Below are positions 16,048 through 23,250 of a DNA stretch of 64,000 nt, piece by piece. Source of the stretch: Roseateles oligotrophus (lineage in GTDB: Bacteria > Pseudomonadota > Gammaproteobacteria > Burkholderiales > Burkholderiaceae_C); assembly GCF_014204525.1 (NCBI RefSeq), contig NZ_JACHLP010000002.1, positions 62,001 through 126,000 of the forward strand, written 5' to 3'. Position 1 is the first letter of the stretch. The number at the start of each line of letters is the position of its first letter. A program made the position numbers and the translations under genes. The notes below the pieces were generated by a model. The model was given only the letters and a program-made list of their open reading frames with translations, was not told the origin of the DNA and searched no databases.

Positions 16048-16404
16048 ATGGCAACAGCTCGACAACGTAGGCGCCTTCACGGCGTCAAGGCAGCCTTGCC
16101 CGTAGAGCCGAAAACCACGGTCAGCAGAACCTACAACAGCGCCGCGAAGCAAAAGTCTTGCATCACTGATTTTCTGGTGAAGCGTGGCGCAGCAGGCGCC
16201 CTGCGACTTGAGATAGAGACTGCCTGCGGTGCGCCTTGCGTGACCAAACGCATTTCTGAGCTTCGGCGCGAGGGCGTGCCAATCCAAACGGGGTGTGATG
16301 CCATCGAAAGTGAGCGAGGCCAAAACCGGGCCGCACGCTACTTCCTTTCGGCGGCAAACCCTTTGCAGCGTGAGCTATTCCCCGGCGAGCCTGGGCCTGT
16401 TTAG
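16048..16404 (+). CDS. Predicted winged-helix DNA-binding protein of the element
   Basis: The 118-residue product has a basic N-terminus (MATARQRRRLHGVKAALP) followed by CITDFLVKRGAAGALRLEIETACGAPCVTKRISELRREGVPIQT. This reads as a phage-type winged helix: helix 1, a turn, a recognition helix (CVTKRISELRREG), then the wing. Such proteins regulate or bind DNA in satellites and prophages. The role is inferred from the pattern only. Confidence 0.65.
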   Translation: MATARQRRRLHGVKAALPVEPKTTVSRTYNSAAKQKSCITDFLVKRGAAGALRLEIETACGAPCVTKRISELRREGVPIQTGCDAIESERGQNRAARYFLSAANPLQRELFPGEPGPV

Positions 16405-16734
16405 CGGCCTGGATAAGCCGTTATTGAGGCAGGCTGCGATTCCACCCGCCGACCCAAAAGGCAGCGCCCGCACAACGTCTGGGCATGCCGAAGAACAAGG
16501 CAAGATCAATCGTGTTAAATTCATTCCCGGTGCTTGAAAACACCTTGAGATACGCGGATAGCCGCCCCGACAGCGCGGCTTTGTCACGCCCCTATTCCGT
16601 CTGGTTTATGGGCGAGATGGGCCTATCCGTGAGGGTGGCCGCCAGACGTATCTCTGGTTTTCAACATCTCGCCCACCCTTTGTCGCGTGAAAACGGCAAG
16701 GGTGGCTTCAGTCTCGATACGGAGCCCAGACACC
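16405..16734. other. 330-bp gap containing a structured leader
   Basis: No convincing gene. The right half contains the nested inverted repeats described for 16610-16706. The left part has no recognised signal. An ORF reads through from 16485 into the next gene, but it lacks codon structure before 16902 and is probably not translated as such. Confidence 0.4.
16610..16706 (+). ncRNA. Candidate P4 CI-like regulatory RNA / leader
   Basis: A 10-bp inverted repeat (16610-16619 GGGCGAGATG with 16665-16674) encloses a smaller stem (CCAGA 16642-16646 with TCTGG 16653-16657), giving a folded RNA of about 65 nt. CCACCCTT (16673-16680) can pair with AGGGTGG inside it (16632-16638) and with AAGGGTGG downstream (16699-16706). 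Phage P4 immunity uses a small CI RNA of about 69 nt with a sequence complementary to two leader segments upstream of the replication operon. The position just before the replicase operon fits. Homology was not tested. Confidence 0.4.
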
Positions 16735-16905
16735 ATGACTACCCAATCCAGCGGCATGCTCGCCGCTTCGCGCCTCACCGAGGGCGCCCCCGCCCATTAC
16801 CTGCGCCGCGTGGCGCATTCCATCATTCTGCGGGCCGCCTTGCGCGGCCGCATAAGCTGGCCCGTGGCCTTGCTGATGCTGAACAAGCTGGGGGGTGTGC
16901 AATGA
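16735..16905 (+). CDS. Small hypothetical protein (56 aa) of the satellite
   Basis: MTTQSSGMLAASRLTEGAPA opens a 56-residue protein with a helical, hydrophobic C-terminal half (HSIILRAALRGRISWPVALLMLNKLGG). No family is recognised. The stop overlaps the ATG of the next gene by 4 bp (16902-16905), supporting translation. An upstream in-frame ATG (16687) lies within the structured leader and is less likely. It could be a small regulator or leader peptide. Confidence 0.5.
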   Translation: MTTQSSGMLAASRLTEGAPAHYLRRVAHSIILRAALRGRISWPVALLMLNKLGGVQ

Positions 16906-17432
16906 ATACCCGCGCTACCCTGTTGGCCGCAAAAAAAGGCCAAGCCAAGAGGCCCATCACCAGCATGCCGAAGGGCCGAGCTGCTGCAACGGACAAGGCA
17001 GCCGCACCCACCTTCCCTGCGCGGCGTGGCTACGCTCCGCAACTCGATTCGGCCACGGTGGCCGATCTGCCATTTACTCAAGGCGGCGAGTTTGGTGAGC
17101 CGTTGCGCCGTTGGGCACCCGCTGAAGTGGAGGATTACGGCCAAGCCTACCTGTTGGGCATGGAGTACGCGGCGCACTTGATGCAGTTCAAGAAGGACAA
17201 CCCCGGCATAGCCTGTATCAACATGCTGGGGCACATCGTGGCTGATATGGATTTCAAGGACAAGGGCGCTGCAAAAGGCTGCATCGTGGGGTTCTTCGTG
17301 CAGATCGAGCGGGCCATGCTTGCAGCTGCGCAGGCTGTGGACGTGTTCAAAGACCTGGATGCAGCCACGGCCCACCTGAGGCCTGAGCACGCGCCAACAA
17401 AGCGAGGGGGCAAGCATGACCGGGCCACATAA
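16902..17432 (+). CDS. Hypothetical protein upstream of the replicase
   Basis: The 176-residue product starts MNTRATLLAAKKGQAKRPIT. After a basic, probably disordered N-terminus of about 65 residues comes a helical domain (DYGQAYLLGMEYAAHLMQF, then NMLGHIVADMDF and GFFVQIERAMLAAAQ). No family is recognised. It overlaps the small gene before it by 4 bp and the replicase after it by 17 bp, so it belongs to the replication operon and may assist or regulate the replicase. Confidence 0.7.
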   Translation: MNTRATLLAAKKGQAKRPITSMPKGRAAATDKAAAPTFPARRGYAPQLDSATVADLPFTQGGEFGEPLRRWAPAEVEDYGQAYLLGMEYAAHLMQFKKDNPGIACINMLGHIVADMDFKDKGAAKGCIVGFFVQIERAMLAAAQAVDVFKDLDAATAHLRPEHAPTKRGGKHDRAT

Positions 17433-20400
17433 AGCCAAAGCCCCGCGCATCATCACACCGGCCCTGGTGCGTGATGCCCTGGCCAGCATCCCGCCTGATG
17501 TAGACCGCGAAACCTGGGTGCGCCTGGGTATGGCTGTAAAGGCCGAGTTGGGCGCGGAAGGCTTCGAGCTGTGGGATAGCTGGAGCCAACAGGCCAGCGA
17601 CTACAGCGCAACGGCTGCCAAGGACACATGGCGCAGCATCAAGGCCGGTGGGCGCGTCACGGTGGGCACGTTGTTCGGCATTGCCAAGGATCATGGCTAT
17701 CGCTTCCCCGAGGCGGCAAATGATTCAACAGGTGGGCAGCCCAGCCTCGAGGCTTTGGCCGAGGCTGAGCGCCTGGCAGAGCGCAAGCGAAAGCAACGCG
17801 AGGCCGAGGCGGCTGAGTATCGTGAACGGGCCGAGCAAGCGGCCAGGGATGCAGCCGAGCTTTGGGACGATGCGCAGCAAGAAGGCGTTAGCCCTTACCT
17901 GGCCCGCAAGTGCGTGCAGGGCTACGGCGTGCGCTTCTTGCCAGATGGCACGCTCTTAGTGCCCATGCGCAACGCAGCCGGGGAGCTGCACAACGTGCAA
18001 CGCATCGCACCGGCCAAACCTACCCCTGAGCAAGAGGCGCGGGGCTGGCGGGAAAAGCGCTTTCTCTCAGGTGGCCGCAAGGTGGGCATGCTGCATTGGT
18101 TGGGTGAACCGGGCGGCGCCGCTGTGCTGTGCTTGGTTGAGGGCTACGCCACGGGCGCCAGCATCCATGAGGCTACAGGCCTGCCGGTGGCGGTGTGCTT
18201 TGATGCGGGCAACTTGGCTGCGGTAGCTAAGGAACTGTGCCCGCTGTTCCCTGGTGCGGCTTTCTTGGTCTGCGGTGATGACGATACGGCCACGGCGGAA
18301 CGCACGGGCAAGAATCCCGGGCGCGTGGCTGCGGCGCAGGTATTGCGGGCGCTGAAGGCTGCGGGCGCGGTGGCTGGTGATGTGTTCCCGGCCCAGGGCT
18401 GCAATGACTTCAACGATTTGCATCAGGCTGCCGGTCTGGAGGCTGTTGCAGCGCTGGTTGAATGCGCGGCGGCAGGCTTGCCCGCTGTGGCTGCGACGGG
18501 TGTAGCAAGACCTGACCCCGGGCATGCCTTGGCAGACCCAAGGCCTGAGCCTGAGAGCGAGCTAGCGCCAGTATCAAAGCTTGCCAAAGGTAGGGGCAGC
18601 AATGTGGTGAGCTTGCCGAAGAGGCAAGCAGCAGGGGCCGTAGGCGGCAAGGACGACGGCAAGGATGGCGGGCAAAAGGAGCATGGCCCGACCGACCCTT
18701 TCTATATGACTGACGAAGGAGTCTTCTTTGTGGCACGGGACGCCGAAGGTAATGAGCGGAAGCCTGTATGGGTGTGCTCTCGGCTGGTGGTCGCGGCTAG
18801 GACTCGTACGGATTCGGCAGACGCGTGGGGCTATCTTCTAGAGTTCAATGACCCTGATGACAACGCGAAGTCTTGGGCTATGCCAGCTCATTTGCTGGCT
18901 GGCGATGGCAGCGAGGGTGCGGGCTACTTGAGGTCAATGGGGTTAATGCTGGCGCCCGGACCGCAGGCTAGAACCCATCTAGCCAAATACATCCTTTCCC
19001 GGAAAGTTGAGGCGCGAGCCATCTGCACTGATCGGGTGGGTTGGCATGACAACGTCTATGTTCTGCCTTCAGGATGCATTGGGCAGGTTGAGGGGCGCCG
19101 CTACGTCTACCAAAGCGAAGGCGGCATTGATGACCAATACAAACAACGGGGCGAGCTGAGCCAATGGCGGGATGCAGTATCGGCGCTGGCCGTGGGCAAT
19201 TCGCGTTTGTTGTTTGCGCTGTGCTGCGCCTTTGCCGGGCCGCTGTTGCGCCTGGCTGGCGTGGAGAGTGGGGGCTTTCAATTCCGGGGCGACTCCAGCG
19301 GCGGCAAGACCACGGCGCTGAAGGTGGCGGCCAGCGTCTACGGCCCGCCCGGGTATATGCAGCGCTGGCGCACCACGGATAACGCACTGGAGGCCACAGC
19401 GGTGCAGCACAGCGACTCGCTGCTGATCCTAGACGAATTTGGTCAGTTGGAGCCCAAGGTGGCGGGCGAGTGCGCCTACATGCTGGCCAACGAGCAGGAA
19501 AAAGGCAGGGCCACCCGTGGCGGCCTAGCCAAGCGTCGGCGCACATGGCGGCTGCTGTTCTTGTCCTCTGGCGAGCTGGGGCTTGGCGATCACATGCGCC
19601 AGGCGGGCAAGGACATGCGGGCCGGACAAGAGGTCCGCTTTGTGGATATCCCCTTGGACGCTGGCGTCGGTATGGGCGGCCTTGAATGCCTGCATGGCTT
19701 CGGTACGGCCCAAGCATTGGCCGAGGGTATCACTCGTAATGCAAGTCAGTACTACGGCTTAGCCGGGCGGGCCTGGGTGGAATGGTTGGCCAAGCACTTC
19801 GAAGCGCTTCCGGCTGAGCTGGGGCCGCTGATCGATTCACAGAAGGCGGCGCTTGTGCCAGCGGCTGCAGCGCAGCAAGTCTTTCGCGTGGGCAATCGCT
19901 TTGCGGTGGTGGCCGTGGCGGGCGAACTGGCAACGCGGGCGGGCATCACCGGCTGGCAGCCGGGGGCGGCCTCAGCAGCTGTGCGCAAGTGCTTTGATGC
20001 TTGGTTGGGGGCGCGAGGCCACATGGACAACGGCGAAGAAGCGTCCATGCTGCGACAAGTGAAAGCTTGGCTGGAGAAGAACGGCGATGCACTGTTTACC
20101 TGGAGCCATCGGGCTATGGATGACCATCGAGGGAATACACCCTACCGCGGTGGCTTCAAGCGCCTGGTCGGGGAGGATGGCAAGCCCTTGAAGTTCGATG
20201 CAGCTACCGACTACTTGGAGAAGCACAGCGCCTCTGAGTCTAACGAGCGCCTGCATGCGTTGGTGGAGTTCATGGTGTTGCCCGAGGCCTTCCGCCAGGA
20301 TGTGGCTAAGGGCTTTGATCCCGGCGCCGTGGCGGCGCTCCTGAAGCGGCGCGGTCATTTGATCCATGAGAAGGACCGGACAACCAATAAGCAGCGATTG

Positions 20401-20463
20401 CCCGGCATGGGCTTGGCCCCTGTGTTCCACATCAAGCCCAGCATATTTTCGGATGAGCTGTAG
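17416..20463 (+). CDS. Satellite replicase: PriCT-2, Toprim and DUF927 helicase domains
   Basis: The 1015-residue protein begins with a PriCT-2-like domain (ALASIPPDVDRETWVRLGMAVK, about 20-95). A Glu/Arg-rich coiled segment follows (115-150), then a Toprim region with the catalytic Glu in LVEGYATG (Glu242) and the acidic triad GDDD (288-290). After a Pro/Lys linker comes a DUF927 helicase-like ATPase with Walker A GDSSGGKTT (near 626-634) and Walker B LLILDEFGQL (near 670). Fused primase/helicase proteins of this plan replicate P4-like satellites. It starts within the preceding gene. Its 3' end is duplicated downstream (22150-22607). Confidence 0.88.
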   Translation: MTGPHKAKAPRIITPALVRDALASIPPDVDRETWVRLGMAVKAELGAEGFELWDSWSQQASDYSATAAKDTWRSIKAGGRVTVGTLFGIAKDHGYRFPEAANDSTGGQPSLEALAEAERLAERKRKQREAEAAEYRERAEQAARDAAELWDDAQQEGVSPYLARKCVQGYGVRFLPDGTLLVPMRNAAGELHNVQRIAPAKPTPEQEARGWREKRFLSGGRKVGMLHWLGEPGGAAVLCLVEGYATGASIHEATGLPVAVCFDAGNLAAVAKELCPLFPGAAFLVCGDDDTATAERTGKNPGRVAAAQVLRALKAAGAVAGDVFPAQGCNDFNDLHQAAGLEAVAALVECAAAGLPAVAATGVARPDPGHALADPRPEPESELAPVSKLAKGRGSNVVSLPKRQAAGAVGGKDDGKDGGQKEHGPTDPFYMTDEGVFFVARDAEGNERKPVWVCSRLVVAARTRTDSADAWGYLLEFNDPDDNAKSWAMPAHLLAGDGSEGAGYLRSMGLMLAPGPQARTHLAKYILSRKVEARAICTDRVGWHDNVYVLPSGCIGQVEGRRYVYQSEGGIDDQYKQRGELSQWRDAVSALAVGNSRLLFALCCAFAGPLLRLAGVESGGFQFRGDSSGGKTTALKVAASVYGPPGYMQRWRTTDNALEATAVQHSDSLLILDEFGQLEPKVAGECAYMLANEQEKGRATRGGLAKRRRTWRLLFLSSGELGLGDHMRQAGKDMRAGQEVRFVDIPLDAGVGMGGLECLHGFGTAQALAEGITRNASQYYGLAGRAWVEWLAKHFEALPAELGPLIDSQKAALVPAAAAQQVFRVGNRFAVVAVAGELATRAGITGWQPGAASAAVRKCFDAWLGARGHMDNGEEASMLRQVKAWLEKNGDALFTWSHRAMDDHRGNTPYRGGFKRLVGEDGKPLKFDAATDYLEKHSASESNERLHALVEFMVLPEAFRQDVAKGFDPGAVAALLKRRGHLIHEKDRTTNKQRLPGMGLAPVFHIKPSIFSDEL

Positions 20464-20540
20464 GCGCGGCTGAGGCTGGCTGCGGGCCGGTAGTTGCGCA
20501 TGGGGAGCCGCTGGCCAGCAATGGTGCAGCGGCTTCGTTC
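20083..20540 (+). repeat. 458-bp direct repeat, copy 1 (replicase 3' end plus tail)
   Basis: The last 381 bp of the replicase gene and 77 bp after its stop match 22150-22607 with scattered, mostly synonymous differences and no length change. The cargo genes lie between the two copies. Confidence 0.9.
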
Positions 20541-21000
20541 TTTGTGCAGGCGGTTGGGCCTGCAGTAGCGGAACAGCAGAACCTTCTTGCGGGCATTCGC
20601 TTTGAGCTGGGAGCGCCGAGTTTGGCGTTACCGGCTGTCAGGAGGGGGATGCCCCGACATCCGCGAGTAAGTGTCTTGCCGCCTGGTCTTGGGTTGGCGG
20701 GGGCATGTACAAGTGCGGCGATGGGTCAATGGCCAGGGTCGCCAGCTTTCGACTGGCGAGGAACTTTGATGCGCAGCCAACTCGGAGCGGATCGGGCAAT
20801 GGATGGCCAGCTGGGGAACAAAGCCTTGCCCTGCCGGATTCAAGCGCCTAGCTGGGGAGAGGCTGGCAAACCCTTCAATTTTGATCTTGCCACCGACTTT
20901 CTGGCTAGTCACTGCGCATCCGAATCCAGCGAGTGGCTTCATGCGCTAGTGGCGTTCATCGCCGTGCCTGAGGCCTTCCGCAAGGTCAGCACAGGTGCTG
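20541..21000 (+). pseudogene. Decayed third copy of the replicase C-terminus
   Basis: An open frame here contains GEAGKPFNFDLATDFLASH, CASESSEWLHALVAFI and VPEAFRK. These align with GEDGKPLKFDAATDYLEKH, SASESNERLHALVEF and LPEAFRQ of the intact replicase. Upstream parts also match loosely (AEQQNLLAGIRFELG with AAQQVFRVGNRFAVV). The copy is divergent and truncated, with no plausible start, so it is a remnant of an older duplication. It runs up to the 3' end of the minus-strand cargo. Confidence 0.7.
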
Positions 21001-21007
21001 CCGAGTC

Positions 21008-21424
21008 TCAAGCCATTCGTTTGCCGGCGTACCCACTCAATGCGCTGGAAAACAGTGCAGAAATCAGGATCGTCTTCACCGATTCGAGTTGCGCCGCTTC
21101 AAGGAAGTGCCAAGACGGAGGGGTGAGCAAGTGAAATGTGTACGCAATTACTCCCAAGCCAATGCTTACTGCAATGGCCCAAAAAATGCCCAGCGTCGCT
21201 CGATTGACATGATCCCTAAAGGACTGATGTCGTTGGTGTTCCTTTGCCTCGCCATCGCTTTGCAAGCTTTTGCCGTTTGCGAGTGAGTTTGCTTCGGCTG
21301 TAGCCAAGCTGTCGTTCTGCCCAGGCTCGGGGGCAAATACAGGGTCTTGGTCAGGCGGCTCGAAGGTCTTCTTTTCCGGCAAAGACACGACTTCAGACAT
21401 ATCCTGAGGCTGATTCTCTGGCAC
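21008..21424 (-). CDS. Small two-helix membrane protein, candidate toxin/effector partner of the Panacea protein
   Basis: The product is up to 138 residues: a charged, probably disordered N-terminal region of 70 residues, then two predicted transmembrane helices (ATLGIFWAIAVSIGLGVIAY, about 76-98, and VKTILISALFSSALSGYAG, about 117-135) joined by a short loop with LTPPSWHFLEAAQLE, ending GKRMA. The start is uncertain: a GTG at 21422-21424 lies just after the Panacea stop, and an ATG lies eight codons later (21398-21400). It is the second gene of a two-gene operon. Small membrane proteins are among the known toxin types neutralised by Panacea antitoxins. The toxin role is inference. Confidence 0.7.
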   Translation of the reverse strand: MPENQPQDMSEVVSLPEKKTFEPPDQDPVFAPEPGQNDSLATAEANSLANGKSLQSDGEAKEHQRHQSFRDHVNRATLGIFWAIAVSIGLGVIAYTFHLLTPPSWHFLEAAQLESVKTILISALFSSALSGYAGKRMA

Positions 21425-21427
21425 TTC

Positions 21428-21898
21428 TTACAGAGCAGAATGCTTTGGCTGTCTGAGAAGCTCGGCGTAAAAAGCTTCAATCAAATCATTCGAGATGCAC
21501 GAGCCTTTTTGGGTCGGTTGCCACGTTTGACTCCAAGGTGTACCAGGTCGATGGGTTGCTGCTGACAAGACTGTACCGGCTGTTCTGCCGTACTTGTTCA
21601 CCACGCGCTCCATTGCCGCCTTTTCTTCCTCGTCAAAATCCATGGGGCGAGCACCCGGAACGCGTGGGACTGGTGAGCTGCGGTAGTCTTTGATGGCGCG
21701 ATAAACACTTGGCACAACCGGGCCGTATTGCCAAGCCTGAACAGGCTCATCAAGCAATGGCCGACCGTGTTGCCCAAGCATATAGCCGTGAGCGATATAG
21801 ACCAGCTTAAGCAGTTGCATAGGCGTCAGGGACGGATCAGACGTACCCTGAGCTAGATTCAGCATGAATTGGGCCGCCGCGAGCGATTTTGCTGTCAT
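21428..21898 (-). CDS. Panacea (DUF4065/SocA-like) domain protein, putative antitoxin
   Basis: The 156-residue protein from MTAKSLAAAQFMLNLAQG has the Panacea signature: TPMQLLKLVYIAHGYMLGQHGRPLLDE, then VQAWQYGPVVPSVYRAIKDY, and a C-terminal PWSQTW element. Panacea proteins act as promiscuous antitoxins or, as with Caulobacter SocA, proteolytic adaptors. The start at 21896-21898 (AAGGG upstream) is preferred to 21988, because the extra residues would cross the promoter and LexA site. It is followed after only 3 bp by the two-helix membrane protein. A LexA box lies 52 bp upstream of the start. Confidence 0.85.
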   Translation of the reverse strand: MTAKSLAAAQFMLNLAQGTSDPSLTPMQLLKLVYIAHGYMLGQHGRPLLDEPVQAWQYGPVVPSVYRAIKDYRSSPVPRVPGARPMDFDEEEKAAMERVVNKYGRTAGTVLSAATHRPGTPWSQTWQPTQKGSCISNDLIEAFYAELLRQPKHSAL

Positions 21899-21950
21899 AC
21901 GAACCCTTTCCCTCTCAAAAGTGCTTGGCACTACACAAACGAATGCGCCA

Positions 21951-21966
21951 CTGTATTTTTGTACAG
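21951..21966 (-). promoter_or_regulatory. LexA (SOS) box upstream of the Panacea operon
   Basis: CTGTATTTTTGTACAG fits the CTGT-N8-ACAG LexA consensus perfectly. The symmetry extends one base on each side, and the T-rich core resembles strong SOS boxes. It lies about 50 bp upstream of the Panacea ATG, where a repressor would block the promoter. Confidence 0.75.
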
Positions 21967-22149
21967 TACGGCGCTCAGGCCCAATCATCCACTAAAAATA
22001 GCAATTTGGAAAGTCTCGTACGAGCAAATACCGCACATGTCAATAAAAATCGAAATTTTTTTGCCGAAGTCTTGCCCGGCCAAGGTGAAAGCAGTGCCCG
22101 ATTGTGCTTTGCTCGCTTCGCGAGGGGGGGTAGGGTCATTCGATCAACT

Positions 22150-22530
22150 GGCGACGCGCTGTTTGCCCGGCGCCATCGGGCCATGGATGACCACCGGGGC
22201 AACACGCCTTACCGGGCAGGCTTTAAGCGCCTTGTTGGGGAGGATGGCAAGCCCCTGAAGTTCGATGCTGCAACCGACTATCTGGAGAAGCACAGCGCCT
22301 CAGAATCAAGCGAGCGGCTGCATGCCCTGGTGGAGTTCGTGGTTCTGCCCGAGGCCTTCCGCCAAGAGGTAGCCAAGGGCTTTGACGCCGGGGCAGTGGC
22401 CGCGCTTCTGAAGCGGCGCGGGCATCTGATCCAAGAGAAGGATCGGACAACCAATAAGCAGCGCTTGCCCGACATGGGGTTGGCCCTCGTGTTCCACATC
22501 AAGCCCAGCATATTCTCGGATGAACTGTAG
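22150..22530 (+). pseudogene. Duplicated C-terminal fragment of the DUF927 replicase
   Basis: The frame encodes about 126 residues nearly identical to the C-terminus of the intact replicase (MDDHRGNTPYRAGFKRLVG through to the end IKPSIFSDEL). It has no Walker motifs and no own start with a ribosome-binding site; an open frame runs back to 21889 through unrelated sequence. The reading frame is intact and its changes are conservative, so it either arose recently or is selected. It is probably not a functional protein alone. Confidence 0.8.
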
Positions 22531-22607
22531 GCGCTGCTGAGGCTGGCTGCGGGCCGGTAGTTGCACATGGGTAGCCGCTGGCCAGCAATGGTGCAGCGGC
22601 TTCGTTC
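22150..22607 (+). repeat. 458-bp direct repeat, copy 2
   Basis: Second copy of the replicase 3' end and its 77-bp tail, equal in length to 20083-20540. Homology starts abruptly at GGCGA(C/T)GC, which marks a recombination junction with the cargo segment. Confidence 0.9.
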
Positions 22608-22658
22608 ATTGGGCGTGCGCTTCCGGAGTGGCCTGGTGCTTCAATGCTGAAGCGGCAA

Positions 22659-22673
22659 GAAATCTACATTTTG
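22659..22673 (+). repeat. 15-bp repeat GAAATCTACATTTTG, copy 1
   Basis: It is identical to 23004-23018. An inverted partial copy (AATGTAGA, 23153-23160) lies closer to the HTH gene at 23251. Likely operator sites for an element-encoded regulator. Confidence 0.55.
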
Positions 22674-22811
22674 TGATCTACGCCGATGCTGATTTAGGCG
22701 ACTGCGCACCGGCCCCATGCATTGGCTGGGTGAGCGCCCCTTGTTGCAGGGCCACACAAAGAAGCGGGAAGTATGAATGAAAGTAGATAATTTTGGCTAT
22801 TCATCAAGCCC

Positions 22812-22922
22812 TGTTCCCGCTCCCGTAGCGACGGGAACAGAATCTGCGAGCGAACGGGAACAGGAGAAGCCAGCATTCATGCGGGTTTGCGGAGTGCTGT
22901 TCCCGTGTTCCCGCTGTTCCCG
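22812..22922. repeat. Right cluster of CGGGAACA octamers, both orientations
   Basis: CGGGAACA lies at 22832-22839 and 22855-22862. Its complement TGTTCCCG lies at 22812-22819, 22898-22905, 22906-22913 and 22915-22922. These are the same octamers as the left cluster, about 9 kb away across the replicase. Two separated clusters of replicase-bound iterons (ori and crr) are known for phage P4. Confidence 0.65.
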
Positions 22923-22985
22923 TCGTTTTTCAGGTGGGGGTGAAGTTGATCCCCGAAAAGTCGCCGGAAAGCTACGGCCTGCGAG

Positions 22986-22994
22986 TGTGGATAA
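22986..22994 (-). promoter_or_regulatory. Exact DnaA box in the right origin-like region
   Basis: TGTGGATAA is the exact complement of TTATCCACA, 64 bp after the last right-cluster octamer. A single site could be chance, but it is next to iteron-like repeats. Confidence 0.45.
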
Positions 22995-23003
22995 CTTCTC
23001 GCT

Positions 23004-23018
23004 GAAATCTACATTTTG
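23004..23018 (+). repeat. 15-bp repeat GAAATCTACATTTTG, copy 2
   Basis: Exact second copy of 22659-22673, located 10 bp after the DnaA box and about 230 bp upstream of the HTH gene. Confidence 0.55.
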
Positions 23019-23250
23019 AGAAATTTGCCTTAGTTAGAATTGCTGCTTTTTATGGCAGTGACCGGGAACCCGCATGGATACGGGGATTCCGGCCAAGTGG
23101 GGTGTGTACAAGCTGCCCGACGAATTATCGACAACGGGCATTATGTAAAATGAATGTAGAAAAAAATTCATTATTGATCTACTTTTGATGATGCGGTACG
23201 CTGCTGGCAGCGTACCAATGAGGCTGCATACCGGCCGGAAAGAACGAGCA

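Larger units (their letters stand above)
22608..23250. other. Right regulatory/origin-like non-coding region of the satellite
   Basis: About 640 bp without a convincing gene; an 80-codon ORF at 22777-23019 is made largely of the repeats. It holds six CGGGAACA octamers in both orientations (22812-22922), an exact DnaA box (22986-22994), an exact 15-bp repeat at 22659 and 23004, and TCTAC-containing half-sites nearer the HTH gene. Confidence 0.6.

Noticed and set aside
20544-21134. 196-residue plus-strand ORF after the replicase
   Set aside because: Part of it aligns with the replicase C-terminus, the rest is unrelated or antisense to the membrane-protein gene; treated as a decayed copy.
22777-23019. 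80-codon plus-strand ORF in the right origin-like region
   Set aside because: It consists mainly of the CGGGAACA octamers, the DnaA box and the 15-bp repeat; better explained as regulatory DNA.
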